DNA of 64,000 bases, taken from positions 1-64,000 of the forward strand of contig CAYJDG010000001.1 of assembly GCA_964368875.1 (NCBI GenBank), given 5' to 3'. Within the stretch, counting starts at the first letter, position 1, and each line of letters starts with the position of its first letter. The DNA is from CAYJDG01 sp964368875 (lineage in GTDB: Bacteria > Pseudomonadota > Alphaproteobacteria > Micavibrionales > Micavibrionaceae). The notes beneath the pieces are model-generated. The model did not search any database. It saw only the letters and a list, made by a program, of their open reading frames with translations, and was not told where the DNA came from. The translations under genes were made by a program, and so were the position numbers. This document shows positions 16,530 to 24,754 of the stretch, piece by piece.

Positions 16530-18599
16530 ATGGCCGAGCAAATCCCACCTGCCGAACCTACCGCGACCCCAGAAGCCCCGGAAAACCCGGACGCTGGGCA
16601 TCCGCCTGTTCTACTCAAAGGCGAAATCGAGATTTATCCGTCGGCGCGCATGGCGCATCTCGATCAGGGTCCGATCAAGGCGTATGCGGCAAAATCGAAA
16701 ACCCGGGAGCGTGCCTTCGCCTATGTCTGTGAGCGCAATCTCGTGCCGCAGATTTATAACTCCTCGATGTATTATGGCCTGTCCAATCCGTCTCTGACGC
16801 GTCTGATCGGGGCCGGAGTGGTGAACTGGGCTCCGCTCAAGCAGGAGCGCTATGTTTTCGTTTATGAAGATAAACTGGGTCGCCCGATTGCCCATGCCGG
16901 AAATATCAAGTGCATGGGGCTTAAGAATGATCTGGTTATCAATACCGTCGTCCGGAACATTGTTCCTGCCTTGAAAGATATGCGCGATGCCGATTTCGTG
17001 CATGGTAATGTCAGGGTCGGAAACCTTTTTGATGGCGGTGGCACAGGGCTTGATAAAGTCATGCTCGGTGAATGCCTGAGCACGCCATGCGGGTTTTTAC
17101 AGCCCGCTCTGTACGAGCCGATTGAACGGTCAGCCTGTGATCCCCTTGGCAAGGGTCCGGCAACGTATGAAGACGACATGTATGCCTTCGGTGTAACGCT
17201 GGCCGTATTGTTGCGTGATAACGACCCGCTCGCCGGCTTTAGCGACGATGAAATCATTGCTGAAAAAATTGAGCAGGGCAGTTATGCCGCCGTCACCGGG
17301 AAGGAACGCTTTACCGGCTCCCTCCTGGAATGTCTGCGCGGCTTGCTCAATGACGACTGGCGGCAACGCTGGACGATTGACGATCTGGTCACGTGGATGG
17401 AAGGCCGCCGCGTGCATGCCAAGCAAAGCACGAACGTGCGCTTGAAAGCTTCGCGTCCGATAGAATTCGTGCAGGAAAAATATCTGCGCCCGCAAATTCT
17501 TGCCCTTGAGATGCCGCGGCATCCGAAAGAGACCGTCAAGCTGGCCGAGGGTAATGAACTCACGCAGTGGCTGATCCGGTCGCTTCAGGACAAGCCGATT
17601 GAAGATCGCACCGAAAAGGCGATGACTCAGGCGCTGGAGGGTGGGACATCCGGCTATTATCAGGACCGGCTCGCCTGTTATATCGCGCTGGCGCTAGCAC
17701 CGCCGATGCCGGTGATGTTCCGCGGGCTTAAATTCATGCCGCTGGCCTTCGGCCAGATGATGGTCGATGCCGTTCTGCAAAGAAAAGACCTCAACCCGTT
17801 TGTTGAAGTCATCCAGAACCAGATGATCATGTACTGGATCAGCACGCAGGAAACTGGTTCGGCTGACAGCAACGAAATCGTCATGAAGTTCGATACTTGT
17901 CGCGCGTATCTGCGGCAGGCCATCGTGGGCTACGGGATCGAGCGCTGCGTTTATTTTCTGGCACCGGAAAGCCAGTGCCTGAGTGAAAAACTTAAAGACT
18001 ATTATGTCCGCACCACCGAAGACCTGCTCAGGGCCTATGAAGACATGGCCTCGAAAGGCAATCAACCGCAGGAATTTTTCGATCGGCACATTATTGCATT
18101 CCTCTCTGTGCGTGACCGTCAGGTTATTGATCCGTATGTGCCGGATCTCAACTCCGATGAAAAGCACCGTCAGTCTTTAGCGACGCTGCGCGTTCTGGCC
18201 AGCATTCAGAAGCGCTCCAAGATGCCGCCGATGCCCGGCGTAACTGGTTGGCTGATCGATAGCCTCGATCCGTTGATTGAAAGATTCCATGACCGTGAAA
18301 CCCGTACCCGCCTGCGCGCCCAGCTTGCGAAAATGCGTGACAAGGGTGACATTGATAAACTGTCCAGCCTGTTCGACAACCCGCAGATATTTCAGGATGA
18401 CTTCGGTGCGTTCCGCAATGCGATGAAGAATTTCGGTGCATTGCGTCAGGAACATACCCGGCTCAGTTCCGATCTTGAGACCGACCGTGCCTTCGGGCAG
18501 GGGACAGGTCGGCAAGTTGCAGCGATGATCTCTGGTATTTTTGCCGCGTTGATCGTGGTGATGTACATGGTCTTTAAATTCTCAGGCGGGAGCGGCTGA
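16530..18599 (+). CDS. Membrane-anchored protein kinase-like protein (predicted pseudokinase)
   Basis: 689 residues. Residues about 30-295 look like a protein-kinase fold: FVHGNVRVGNLF sits where the HRD...N catalytic loop should be, TYEDDMYAFGVTLAVLL matches the alpha-F helix with its Asp, and LNDDWRQRWTIDDLVTWM matches the R-containing end. The catalytic Asp of HRD is Asn160 and the DFG position reads GEC (180-182), and no glycine-rich loop is visible, so phosphotransfer is unlikely. A 370-residue helical region follows, then one membrane segment (about 662-684) near the C-terminus, placing the body in the cytoplasm. It overlaps the next membrane-protein gene by one base. Role unknown; adjacency to the Tad genes is suggestive only. 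Confidence 0.75.
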   Translation: MAEQIPPAEPTATPEAPENPDAGHPPVLLKGEIEIYPSARMAHLDQGPIKAYAAKSKTRERAFAYVCERNLVPQIYNSSMYYGLSNPSLTRLIGAGVVNWAPLKQERYVFVYEDKLGRPIAHAGNIKCMGLKNDLVINTVVRNIVPALKDMRDADFVHGNVRVGNLFDGGGTGLDKVMLGECLSTPCGFLQPALYEPIERSACDPLGKGPATYEDDMYAFGVTLAVLLRDNDPLAGFSDDEIIAEKIEQGSYAAVTGKERFTGSLLECLRGLLNDDWRQRWTIDDLVTWMEGRRVHAKQSTNVRLKASRPIEFVQEKYLRPQILALEMPRHPKETVKLAEGNELTQWLIRSLQDKPIEDRTEKAMTQALEGGTSGYYQDRLACYIALALAPPMPVMFRGLKFMPLAFGQMMVDAVLQRKDLNPFVEVIQNQMIMYWISTQETGSADSNEIVMKFDTCRAYLRQAIVGYGIERCVYFLAPESQCLSEKLKDYYVRTTEDLLRAYEDMASKGNQPQEFFDRHIIAFLSVRDRQVIDPYVPDLNSDEKHRQSLATLRVLASIQKRSKMPPMPGVTGWLIDSLDPLIERFHDRETRTRLRAQLAKMRDKGDIDKLSSLFDNPQIFQDDFGAFRNAMKNFGALRQEHTRLSSDLETDRAFGQGTGRQVAAMISGIFAALIVVMYMVFKFSGGSG

Positions 18600-19075
18600 T
18601 GGCAAAGAGGAAAATGGGCTGGCAGCTCAGAATCGTTTTGTCAGTCGGGGCCTGCGCGGCAGTCTTGTTTCTGCCGACGACCGCGCTTTTCTTTGTCGGC
18701 ATGTTGCCAACCATTGCGGCGCGGGTGATCGACCGGACGCCAGAGAAGACCAAAGTCCTGACCGTGGGCTTTATGAATTTTGCCGGGGTTTTCCCGTATT
18801 GGTATGATTTATTAGAGCTTGGCCATAAATTCGACAACGCCATGGCTATCCTCAGCCATCCGCTGACAATTATTGCCATGTATGGTGCAGCCTTGATGGG
18901 CTATGTGATCGAATGGAGCGTCACCGGCTTTGTAGCGAGCGTCATGGTACAAAAGGGTAAATCGCGGTTGGATAACATCAAAAAGGCTCAGGAAACTCTT
19001 ATAAAACAATGGGGTCCTGAAGTTTCGGGTGAAATCCCGATGAACCAGTACGGGTTCCCGCTCGAAAATAAATAG
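18599..19075 (+). CDS. Small integral membrane protein coupled to the pseudokinase-like gene
   Basis: 158 residues with hydrophobic segments at about 11-35, 50-70 and 85-115, and a charged C-terminal tail ending MNQYGFPLENK. The ATG overlaps the upstream stop (TGATG), so the two proteins are probably made together and may form a complex in the inner membrane. I do not recognise a named family. A hairpin with T-run at 19134-19163 likely ends this two-gene transcript before the tad genes. Confidence 0.75.
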   Translation: MAKRKMGWQLRIVLSVGACAAVLFLPTTALFFVGMLPTIAARVIDRTPEKTKVLTVGFMNFAGVFPYWYDLLELGHKFDNAMAILSHPLTIIAMYGAALMGYVIEWSVTGFVASVMVQKGKSRLDNIKKAQETLIKQWGPEVSGEIPMNQYGFPLENK

Positions 19076-19133
19076 CATTGTATCTATTTTTCACGAGTCC
19101 TTAGGGCTCGCCGCGGTAGGATGATAGGTAGGG

Positions 19134-19163
19134 AAAAAGGCACGTCTCAGGGCGTGTTTTTTT
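19134..19163 (+). terminator. Intrinsic terminator after the pseudokinase operon
   Basis: AAAAAGGCACG (19134-19144) pairs with CGTGTTTTTTT (19153-19163) with two G-U wobbles and an 8-base loop. The A-tract/T-tract arrangement fits a Rho-independent terminator, 50 bases before the first tad gene. Confidence 0.55.
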
Positions 19164-19212
19164 ATGCCTGAAAGAAACATCAAAATCGTATTAAAAACGA
19201 AATAAAAACAAG

Positions 19213-19755
19213 ATGTTAAGCTGGGTGTACACATGGTTCAAGGATACTCGGGCGGCGACCGCGGTCGAATTCGCGCTCGTTGCTGTGCCGTTTACCTATT
19301 TGCTGATAGGCATTATTGAGATGTCGATCATGTTTGCGGCCTCTTCCAATCTGCACAATGCGACCAACGATGCGTCGCGCATTATTCGTACCGGACAGGT
19401 TCAGCAATCTACCGGAGATCCGGAAGATATGTTCCGGCAGCGTCTGTGTGATGACGTGGATATTCTGCTCGATTGCTCACGTCTGCAGTATGAAGTCATC
19501 GCTATGGATGATTTCAGCGATTTCCCAACCTATGCCACGCAATATGATGATGACGGCAATCTGGTGTCACAAGGCTTTGATCCGGGTGGATCAAGCGATG
19601 TCATCCTGATCCGTGTCGCCTACCGGTATCCATTCATGGTTCCGATCATTGGCAATCTTCTTTCAGATGGTCATGGCATGAGCAAACTCCTGCTCGCGAC
19701 CGTTGTCCTGCAGAACGAGCCTTACGACCTCGAAGAAGAAGCGGGGAATATCTGA
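19213..19755 (+). CDS. tadE: TadE-like minor pilin/pilus assembly protein
   Basis: 180 residues. The N-terminus has the TadE signature: RAATAVEFALVAVPFTYLLI, with the conserved Glu near the start of a single membrane helix (about 14-38), then a pseudopilin-like domain exported to the periplasm. Family members are processed by the Tad prepilin peptidase and are needed for Flp pilus assembly. It begins a three-gene block with the next TadE/F-like gene (one base apart) and the TadG-like gene. Confidence 0.88.
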   Translation: MLSWVYTWFKDTRAATAVEFALVAVPFTYLLIGIIEMSIMFAASSNLHNATNDASRIIRTGQVQQSTGDPEDMFRQRLCDDVDILLDCSRLQYEVIAMDDFSDFPTYATQYDDDGNLVSQGFDPGGSSDVILIRVAYRYPFMVPIIGNLLSDGHGMSKLLLATVVLQNEPYDLEEEAGNI

Positions 19756-19756
19756 T

Positions 19757-20311
19757 ATGCAGGAACTCCTCGTTATCGACTGGTTTTATACTGTAGACGC
19801 ACTGAAAAAATGGTCGATCGAAGAAGATGCGACCGCAGTGATTGAAGCCGCGATGCTGATTCCGCCGATGCTGACACTCCTGATGGGGGTTTATGACCTT
19901 GGCAACGGGATCGTTCTTGCTGAAAAAACCATCACCGCCTCGCAGATCGGTGCTGATCTGGTCGCCCGGAATAAAACCATGAACAGCGCCGATATCGAAG
20001 AAATTATCAGCGCGTCGCGTCTGGCGTTCGAGCCATATGCCCTGAACGAATTCGGGATTGATGTTGCCAGCATTACCTTTAATGCCACACAGCAGCCAGT
20101 AGTATTGTGGCGTGTGACCAGGGATATGGCGCCGAACACGGAGGCTGTCGCCAGTGTCAATGGGATGGCACCGATGGGCGAGGGCATGGTGATCGTCACA
20201 GTCAAATATAAGTACGCACCATTTTTCGCCCAATTATTCGTTGATCCATTGGAATATCAGGAAGTAGCCTTTACGCGGGGCCGGCGCTCGCCGACCGTAA
20301 CATGGGAGTAG
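19757..20311 (+). CDS. TadE/TadF-like pilus assembly protein
   Basis: 184 residues starting at the ATG at 19757, one base after the upstream stop. SIEEDATAVIEAAMLIPPML is a TadE/TadF-type N-terminal helix with the conserved Glu after A-V-I; the rest is a soluble periplasmic domain. A second minor pilin next to TadE is standard in Tad loci (TadF). The assignment to TadF rather than a second TadE rests on position. Confidence 0.8.
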   Translation: MQELLVIDWFYTVDALKKWSIEEDATAVIEAAMLIPPMLTLLMGVYDLGNGIVLAEKTITASQIGADLVARNKTMNSADIEEIISASRLAFEPYALNEFGIDVASITFNATQQPVVLWRVTRDMAPNTEAVASVNGMAPMGEGMVIVTVKYKYAPFFAQLFVDPLEYQEVAFTRGRRSPTVTWE

Positions 20312-20316
20312 ATGAC

Positions 20317-21618
20317 ATGAGCAACCTTCAAAATGTCCGTCGTTTCTTTTCTGGATGGTTAGGTGATAAGCGAGCGGCGACTGCCATTGCGTTCGCGCTG
20401 GTCATCCCGGTGGTTGTCTCATCGGCCGCGATGGCAGTTGATCTGTCAGCAGCCTATATGGTCAAACAACGCCTCTCCCATGCTCTCGATGCTGCCGCCC
20501 TGGCTGCGGCTGCCTCCGCCAATACCGGAGCCGATGTAACGGCTAAGGTTAACCAATTCTTCAATATGAACTATCCACCATCGAAAATCGGGGCAACTTA
20601 CGATCTGACGGTCGTGCAAAACGGTGACAATATCAGCGTGTCGGCCAAGGCAGATTACAATACGACCTTTGGTCGCTTGATGGGCCTCAATGTGATTGCA
20701 GTTGATGCTTACACGACGGTAACCAAAGAAATCCTTGGTCTTGAAGTGGCGATGGTGCTCGATGTGACAGGCTCGATGAGCACGAATAATAATATCGCGG
20801 CTTTACGTACGGCTGCGACTAACTTCCTAAATATTATGTGCCGTGGCACGACCTGTTCCAGCATGGTCAAGATTGGCGTTGTGCCGTTTGCCAATACGGT
20901 CAATGTCGGGCCATACGGTCTGGGCAAGAAGGCGAACGGAACGACGTATGATACAGCCTTCGTAAACAATCCAAATAACCGCAGCTTCAGCCAGTCTGGA
21001 ACAAGTCAGTGGTGGGGATGTATTCTTGAGCGTGCATCACCTCAGGATACCCAGGATGGGCAGACATCTTGGCGCTGGAATATGTATTGGGATACAACCC
21101 AGTCCAATAAGAACAATGGCTGCAATAAAGCTTATGTCCGGCCTTTGACCTCGGTGAAATCTGATGTCCAGCTGACGATTAACAGCTTGGCCGCCAGCGG
21201 GAACACACTCAGCAACGTCGGTTTGGTTTGGGGCTATCGCCTGCTGTCACCTGAGCTGCCATTCCGTGAGGGGGTCGCTTTTAACGATACAACCGTCAAG
21301 AAAGTCGCGATCCTGATGACCGATGGAGATAATAATATCGGCGAGGCCTATAGCGCTTATGGTCCATGGACGACCTATCGCCTGACCGATGCTGATCTCG
21401 ATGCGCGCCTGACCACGACCTGCAACAATATGAAGGCGCAAGGGATCACGATCTATACAGTAATCTTTACCTCAGGTATTAGCACGGCAACCAAGAACCG
21501 CTTCAAGGCCTGTGCGACAGAACCTTCGAAGTATTATTATGCGCCGACTCAGGACAATCTGAAGACCTCCTTTGAGCAGATTGCCCGTGAGCTGGCTAAT
21601 ATCCACCTGACCGAGTAG
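20317..21618 (+). CDS. tadG: TadG-like protein with von Willebrand factor A domain
   Basis: 433 residues from the ATG at 20317 (GGGAG upstream; an in-frame ATG at 20302 is possible). An N-terminal TadG/TadE helix (RAATAIAFALVIPVVVSSAA, then AVDLSAAYMVKQRLSHALDA) is followed by a vWA domain whose metal-ion site reads DVTGSMS (149-155) and a later LMTDGDNN. TadG proteins are exported and anchor or retain Tad pili. It closes the minor-pilin block and meets the minus-strand terC at a shared inverted repeat. Confidence 0.88.
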   Translation: MSNLQNVRRFFSGWLGDKRAATAIAFALVIPVVVSSAAMAVDLSAAYMVKQRLSHALDAAALAAAASANTGADVTAKVNQFFNMNYPPSKIGATYDLTVVQNGDNISVSAKADYNTTFGRLMGLNVIAVDAYTTVTKEILGLEVAMVLDVTGSMSTNNNIAALRTAATNFLNIMCRGTTCSSMVKIGVVPFANTVNVGPYGLGKKANGTTYDTAFVNNPNNRSFSQSGTSQWWGCILERASPQDTQDGQTSWRWNMYWDTTQSNKNNGCNKAYVRPLTSVKSDVQLTINSLAASGNTLSNVGLVWGYRLLSPELPFREGVAFNDTTVKKVAILMTDGDNNIGEAYSAYGPWTTYRLTDADLDARLTTTCNNMKAQGITIYTVIFTSGISTATKNRFKACATEPSKYYYAPTQDNLKTSFEQIARELANIHLTE

Positions 21619-21639
21619 CGAGAGCTTAAGAGCTCTCGC
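21618..21639. terminator. Bidirectional hairpin between tadG and terC
   Basis: GCGAGAGCT (21618-21626) and AGCTCTCGC (21631-21639) are perfect 9-bp arms around a 4-base loop. The stem overlaps the last base of the tadG stop and the terC stop. There is no T-run on either side, so termination strength is uncertain, but the position between convergent genes fits. Confidence 0.55.
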
Positions 21640-22615
21640 GCAGATGCGGCCCCCGTGTTTTGACCAGGGAGACGACAATCCCTGACATAAGTATCCCGAG
21701 GGTAATGCCCAGGGAGAGCAACGGATCGACATGTCCTACAATGTGCGTCCAGAAGATTTTACAGCCAATAAAGATCAGCACCGCTGAGAGCGCATATTTA
21801 AGGTAGACGAAGCGGTGCATCATCGCGGCCAGCGCGAAGTAAAGCGCACGCAGACCCAGAATAGCGAAGATATTGCTGGTATAGACAATATACGGATCCG
21901 TGGTGATCGCGAAAATCGCCGGGATCGAGTCGACGGCAAATACGATATCAACACATTCAACCATGATCAGCGCCAGAAAAAGCGGCGTAGCTGAACGAAC
22001 CATCCGCCCTGTCACCGGGTCAGCTTGGCGCACGAAAAACTTCTGATCATGGAAGGTTGGTGTGACGTTCATATGGCGACGCAGGAATTTAATCAGCCGG
22101 TTGTCTGAGAGATCCGATTTCTCGTCGCTTGCAAAGAGCATCTTGATCCCGGTCAGGATCAGGAACGCACCGAAAATATAGAGGATCCAACTGAACTGGC
22201 TGACCAGCGATGCGCCGACACCGATCATAATGCCACGCAAGACGATCACGCCGATGATACCCCAGAAGAGGACTCGGTGTTGATACATGCGGGGCACGGC
22301 GAAATAGGTGAAGATCAGCGATATGACGAAGATGTTATCGAGTGCCAAGGTTTTCTCAATAAAGAAGCCTGTCATATAATTGATTCCTGAAGTTGCACCC
22401 ATCTCCCACCAGATCCAGGCTCCAAAGAGGAGGGCGATGCAGATATAGCCGGAACTCAGCACAAGGCTTTCCTTGACCCCAATCTCATGGTTATCTTTAT
22501 GCAGAAGCCCGAGATCAAGGACCAGCAAGGTCAAAACAACGCCTGCGAAGACGAGCCAGAGCCAGACATCCTTGCCGAGCAGATCGGCATGTAAAAAATC
22601 CACAATCAAATTCAT
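21626..22615 (-). CDS. TerC/Alx family integral membrane protein
   Basis: 329 residues with about nine membrane segments. Typical TerC motifs are EKTLALDNIFVISLIFTYFA and VECVDIVFAVDSIPAIFAIT, each with the conserved membrane acidic residues, plus SNIFAILGLRALYF. The family is tied to tellurite resistance and, more generally, to manganese export (Alx/MntP-like). It has an AAAGGAC ribosome site, and a terminator-like hairpin lies just upstream of it (22640-22675). Confidence 0.92.
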   Translation of the reverse strand: MNLIVDFLHADLLGKDVWLWLVFAGVVLTLLVLDLGLLHKDNHEIGVKESLVLSSGYICIALLFGAWIWWEMGATSGINYMTGFFIEKTLALDNIFVISLIFTYFAVPRMYQHRVLFWGIIGVIVLRGIMIGVGASLVSQFSWILYIFGAFLILTGIKMLFASDEKSDLSDNRLIKFLRRHMNVTPTFHDQKFFVRQADPVTGRMVRSATPLFLALIMVECVDIVFAVDSIPAIFAITTDPYIVYTSNIFAILGLRALYFALAAMMHRFVYLKYALSAVLIFIGCKIFWTHIVGHVDPLLSLGITLGILMSGIVVSLVKTRGPHLRESS

Positions 22616-22639
22616 CAGTTTTGTCCTTTCAAAATATCA

Positions 22640-22675
22640 TAAAAAATTGGCCCCACCTGATGTACAGGCGGAGCC
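22640..22675 (-). terminator. Terminator-like hairpin in the terC leader
   Basis: On the minus strand GGCTCCGCCTG (22675-22665) pairs with CAGGTGGGGCC (22659-22649) over 11 bp with two wobbles, followed by a T-run (22646-22640). It sits between the 22685-23017 gene and terC, only 25 bases before the terC start, so it either ends the upstream gene or attenuates terC. Confidence 0.6.
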
Positions 22676-22684
22676 GGAAGAATT

Positions 22685-23017
22685 TTAGAAATCGAAAATA
22701 TCCATGATTTTCGACATCTTGCTTTTGCTTTTGTAGCCTCGACGATAGCCATGCCGATCATCATCATAATCGTCATCGTCATTATGACGGTATCGCTCAT
22801 GCTGTCGTGGACGCTGCTGAACTGTGTGCTCCGGGCGCAAAGGCATCTCCTGTGATTGGTCGTTGAGCGCCTCTTCCCGTAACAGAGACATCAACTTCTC
22901 CAGCTCTCCTTTATCAAGCCAGATGCCGCCGGTGGTCGGGCAGACATCGATCTCGATGCCATAGCGGCTGATCTGGCGCATGGGTGAGCCATCGATAGGT
23001 GAGGTAAGTAAGGGCAT
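22685..23017 (-). CDS. Degenerate zf-TFIIB-like small protein
   Basis: 110 residues. The N-terminal 45 match the zf-TFIIB zinc-ribbon layout (PIDGSPMRQISRYGIEIDVC, then GGIWLDKGELEKL), but three of the usual four metal cysteines are missing: the first C-P is S-P and the CPxCxG knuckle is CPTTGG. Zinc binding is therefore doubtful. A His/Asp-rich and Arg-rich stretch and a C-terminal KMSKIMDIFDF follow; that ending is common in this family. Function is unknown. Confidence 0.75.
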   Translation of the reverse strand: MPLLTSPIDGSPMRQISRYGIEIDVCPTTGGIWLDKGELEKLMSLLREEALNDQSQEMPLRPEHTVQQRPRQHERYRHNDDDDYDDDRHGYRRGYKSKSKMSKIMDIFDF

Positions 23018-23036
23018 CGTTTTTTCTCCCTAAAAT

Positions 23037-23267
23037 CTAAGCAGTGTGAGGCTGTGATTTATTCAGGCGCACTTTTTTGCGCTTGAGGGCAGGCATGCCC
23101 AAATCTTCGGAGCTTAACCGCTGGATGCGGTCGAGCAGGGCCAGGTGCATCTTCTTAAGACGCAACAAGCGAAATCGATCAGACCAGCGGCTGCGCTGTT
23201 CTTCATCGATCAAGCGACGAAGTTGGGAAGCTTTATAGAGAAGGGATTTGAAAAGTCTGACTGACAT
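23037..23267 (-). CDS. Small basic protein, DUF465 (YdcH)-like
   Basis: 76 residues, helical and basic, with LKKMHLALLDRIQRLSSEDL and ALKRKKVRLN near the C-terminus, which recalls the DUF465/YdcH pattern (H-x2-L...LK-x2-K-L-x-L). A good AGGAG precedes the ATG at 23267. It lies 19 bases upstream of the zf-TFIIB-like gene on the same strand. Assignment is tentative. Confidence 0.55.
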   Translation of the reverse strand: MSVRLFKSLLYKASQLRRLIDEEQRSRWSDRFRLLRLKKMHLALLDRIQRLSSEDLGMPALKRKKVRLNKSQPHTA

Positions 23268-23325
23268 AGTTTGCTCCTATACGTTAAACGTTATCAGGAG
23301 CTGCGGTGTCAGGATTTACAGAATA

Positions 23326-23358
23326 GGACCGACACCGGGAAAACTCCCGATGCGGTCC
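23326..23358. repeat. Two-part inverted repeat/hairpin
   Basis: Outer arms GGACCG (23326-23331) and CGGTCC (23353-23358); inner arms CGGGA (23336-23340) and TCCCG (23345-23349) around loop AAAC. No T-run follows, so it is not an ordinary terminator. It may be an RNA structure in an unrecognised leader. Confidence 0.5.
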
Positions 23359-23703
23359 GACATCGCGATAAACAAATGAGATCTATCGCCAGAGGGGCCC
23401 GGCCCGCTTTTTTCACATTTAGAAACCTGTCAGCGGCTTTCAAGGGGCTGATGAAATTTTTTTTCCGGCCTGTGGTGCGACTTTGGGACGGAGACTCGGC
23501 CTAAGCATAGCTTGAGTATTGCTTGTTTCTTCCTGAGGACGTTATTTTTAATAGATGCAATTTTATATAAATATAGTTCAGTTTTTATTCAAGTAATAAT
23601 CATAGTAATACTTTCAAGTAATGAGTAATAAAGCCAAATCAACTTAAGAAGAGCAGTAAATAATATGAAAAAAGACGGTTTTTAACTCTGCGTTAAATTT
23701 TTA

Positions 23704-23712
23704 TGCTATAAC
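23704..23712 (+). promoter_or_regulatory. Possible extended -10 promoter for flp
   Basis: TGCTATAAC is an extended -10 (TG-n-TATAAC) in AT-rich DNA 68 bases before the flp ATG. No good -35 is visible at 17 bases upstream, which extended -10 promoters can do without. Start of transcription not shown. Confidence 0.35.
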
Positions 23713-23779
23713 ATAGAATTATAGGGATACGAGTTTACAAAAAAGCCGCCCTTGCTGGAAAACAACTTAGGAGACTTCA

Positions 23780-23965
23780 ATGCTGAAATTAATAGCTCTG
23801 CTGCAATCATATAAATCTGACGAAGAAGGCGCGACCGCCATTGAATATGGTCTGATCGCTGCCGGTATCGCCCTCGCCATCTCGGCTGCCGTGTTCCTCT
23901 TCGGGGGCCAGCTGACCGCGCTGTTTACCGAAATGGGCACCACCCTCGACAGCGCCACGCCATAA
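23780..23965 (+). CDS. flp: Flp/Fap major pilin
   Basis: 61 residues, the right size for a Flp prepilin. A short basic leader is followed by the class IVb signature GATAIEYGLIAAGIALAISA: the peptidase should cut after the Gly, leaving Ala-Thr-Ala-Ile-Glu-Tyr at the mature N-terminus. The Glu-Tyr pair is diagnostic of Flp. The mature subunit polymerises into the tight-adherence pilus. Strong GGAG ribosome site and own terminator (23993-24025), as expected for the most abundant Tad protein. Confidence 0.95.
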   Translation: MLKLIALLQSYKSDEEGATAIEYGLIAAGIALAISAAVFLFGGQLTALFTEMGTTLDSATP

Positions 23966-23992
23966 GATAGCGTGAGCTTGTTTTAAAGCTTC

Positions 23993-24025
23993 AAAAAGCC
24001 CACCATGTCATGTGGTGGGCTTTTT
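23993..24025 (+). terminator. Strong intrinsic terminator after flp
   Basis: AAAAAGCCCACCA pairs with TGGTGGGCTTTTT (8-bp GC-rich core 23998-24005/24013-24020 extended by A/T tracts), loop of 7. It should keep flp mRNA separate from the lower-level cpaA onward genes. Confidence 0.9.
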
Positions 24026-24073
24026 ACTGCGAATCACTCCCCCCAATTCTTCTGACGCTTGCATGCGTGTTCC

Positions 24074-24625
24074 ATGATCGGTTTTCTTTTTTTCCTTTTT
24101 GGTCTTTTGGCCACTCTCGGTATGTGCGGTCTGGCTGCCTGGTCAGACTATAGAGGGTTCCGTATTCCCAATCTCGTGCCCGTGGTGATCGTTGCCGCGT
24201 TTGCCGTGGCGTTTGGGGTCACGACTCTGACAGGCCAGCGGGCTGAAGTCTTTATGCCTCTGCCGTCCCATCTGGGCGTCGCCTTCGCCGTCCTGATGCT
24301 GACGATGGTGTTGTATGCGTTCAAGCTGTTTGGGGCAGGGGATTCAAAATTCGTCAGCGCGCTCGCGCTCTGGCTGAGCCTGCAGGGGCTGGCTGCGTTC
24401 TTCTTTTACATGACTCTGTTTGGTGGGTTGCTCGGATTGACGTCGCTTGCGTTACGGAAATGGAAGCCACTCAAGAATCCGACTCCTGGCACATGGTTCG
24501 CGAAAGCGCAGGAAGGACATAATGCGGTTCCTTATGGAATCGCTATCGCCCTTGGCGCAGTTATCGCCTTCTTATTCATGGGTTATTTTAGTTTCGATAA
24601 ATGGGCAGCTATGTTTGCAACGTAA
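24074..24625 (+). CDS. cpaA: Prepilin peptidase CpaA (TadV)
   Basis: 183 residues with about five membrane helices. The aspartyl-protease sites are SDYRGFRIPN after helix 1 and FGAGDSKF in the middle, both with the expected Asp. It cleaves and probably methylates Flp and TadE/F prepilins at the inner membrane. The ATG at 24074 is taken as start; a TTG at 24059 is an alternative and neither has a good ribosome site. Confidence 0.92.
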   Translation: MIGFLFFLFGLLATLGMCGLAAWSDYRGFRIPNLVPVVIVAAFAVAFGVTTLTGQRAEVFMPLPSHLGVAFAVLMLTMVLYAFKLFGAGDSKFVSALALWLSLQGLAAFFFYMTLFGGLLGLTSLALRKWKPLKNPTPGTWFAKAQEGHNAVPYGIAIALGAVIAFLFMGYFSFDKWAAMFAT

Positions 24626-24754
24626 AGATAAAAGGCCTGATTAAGTTTAGTGAATTTTAAACCTTCTAGCACACAATCATCATAAGTACCTGCGCACCAC
24701 GCCTTTCTGCGTTCAGCAAAATTTCAATTTACGGACGAATTTACAGGGATCCCG

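Larger units (their letters stand above)
23268..23779. other. Long non-coding stretch before flp
   Basis: 512 bases. The left 110 bases hold a palindrome ACGTTAAACGT (23281-23291) just upstream of the ribosome site of the 23037-23267 gene and a stable two-part hairpin (23326-23358). A GC-rich middle (to about 23505) has a short plus-strand open frame that I do not trust. From 23510 to 23760 it is strongly AT-rich and probably carries the flp promoter. Confidence 0.6.

Noticed and set aside
23271..23504. 77-codon plus-strand frame in the spacer before flp
   Set aside because: TTG-type start, no ribosome site, overlaps a palindrome and a hairpin, and composition is unlike a protein.
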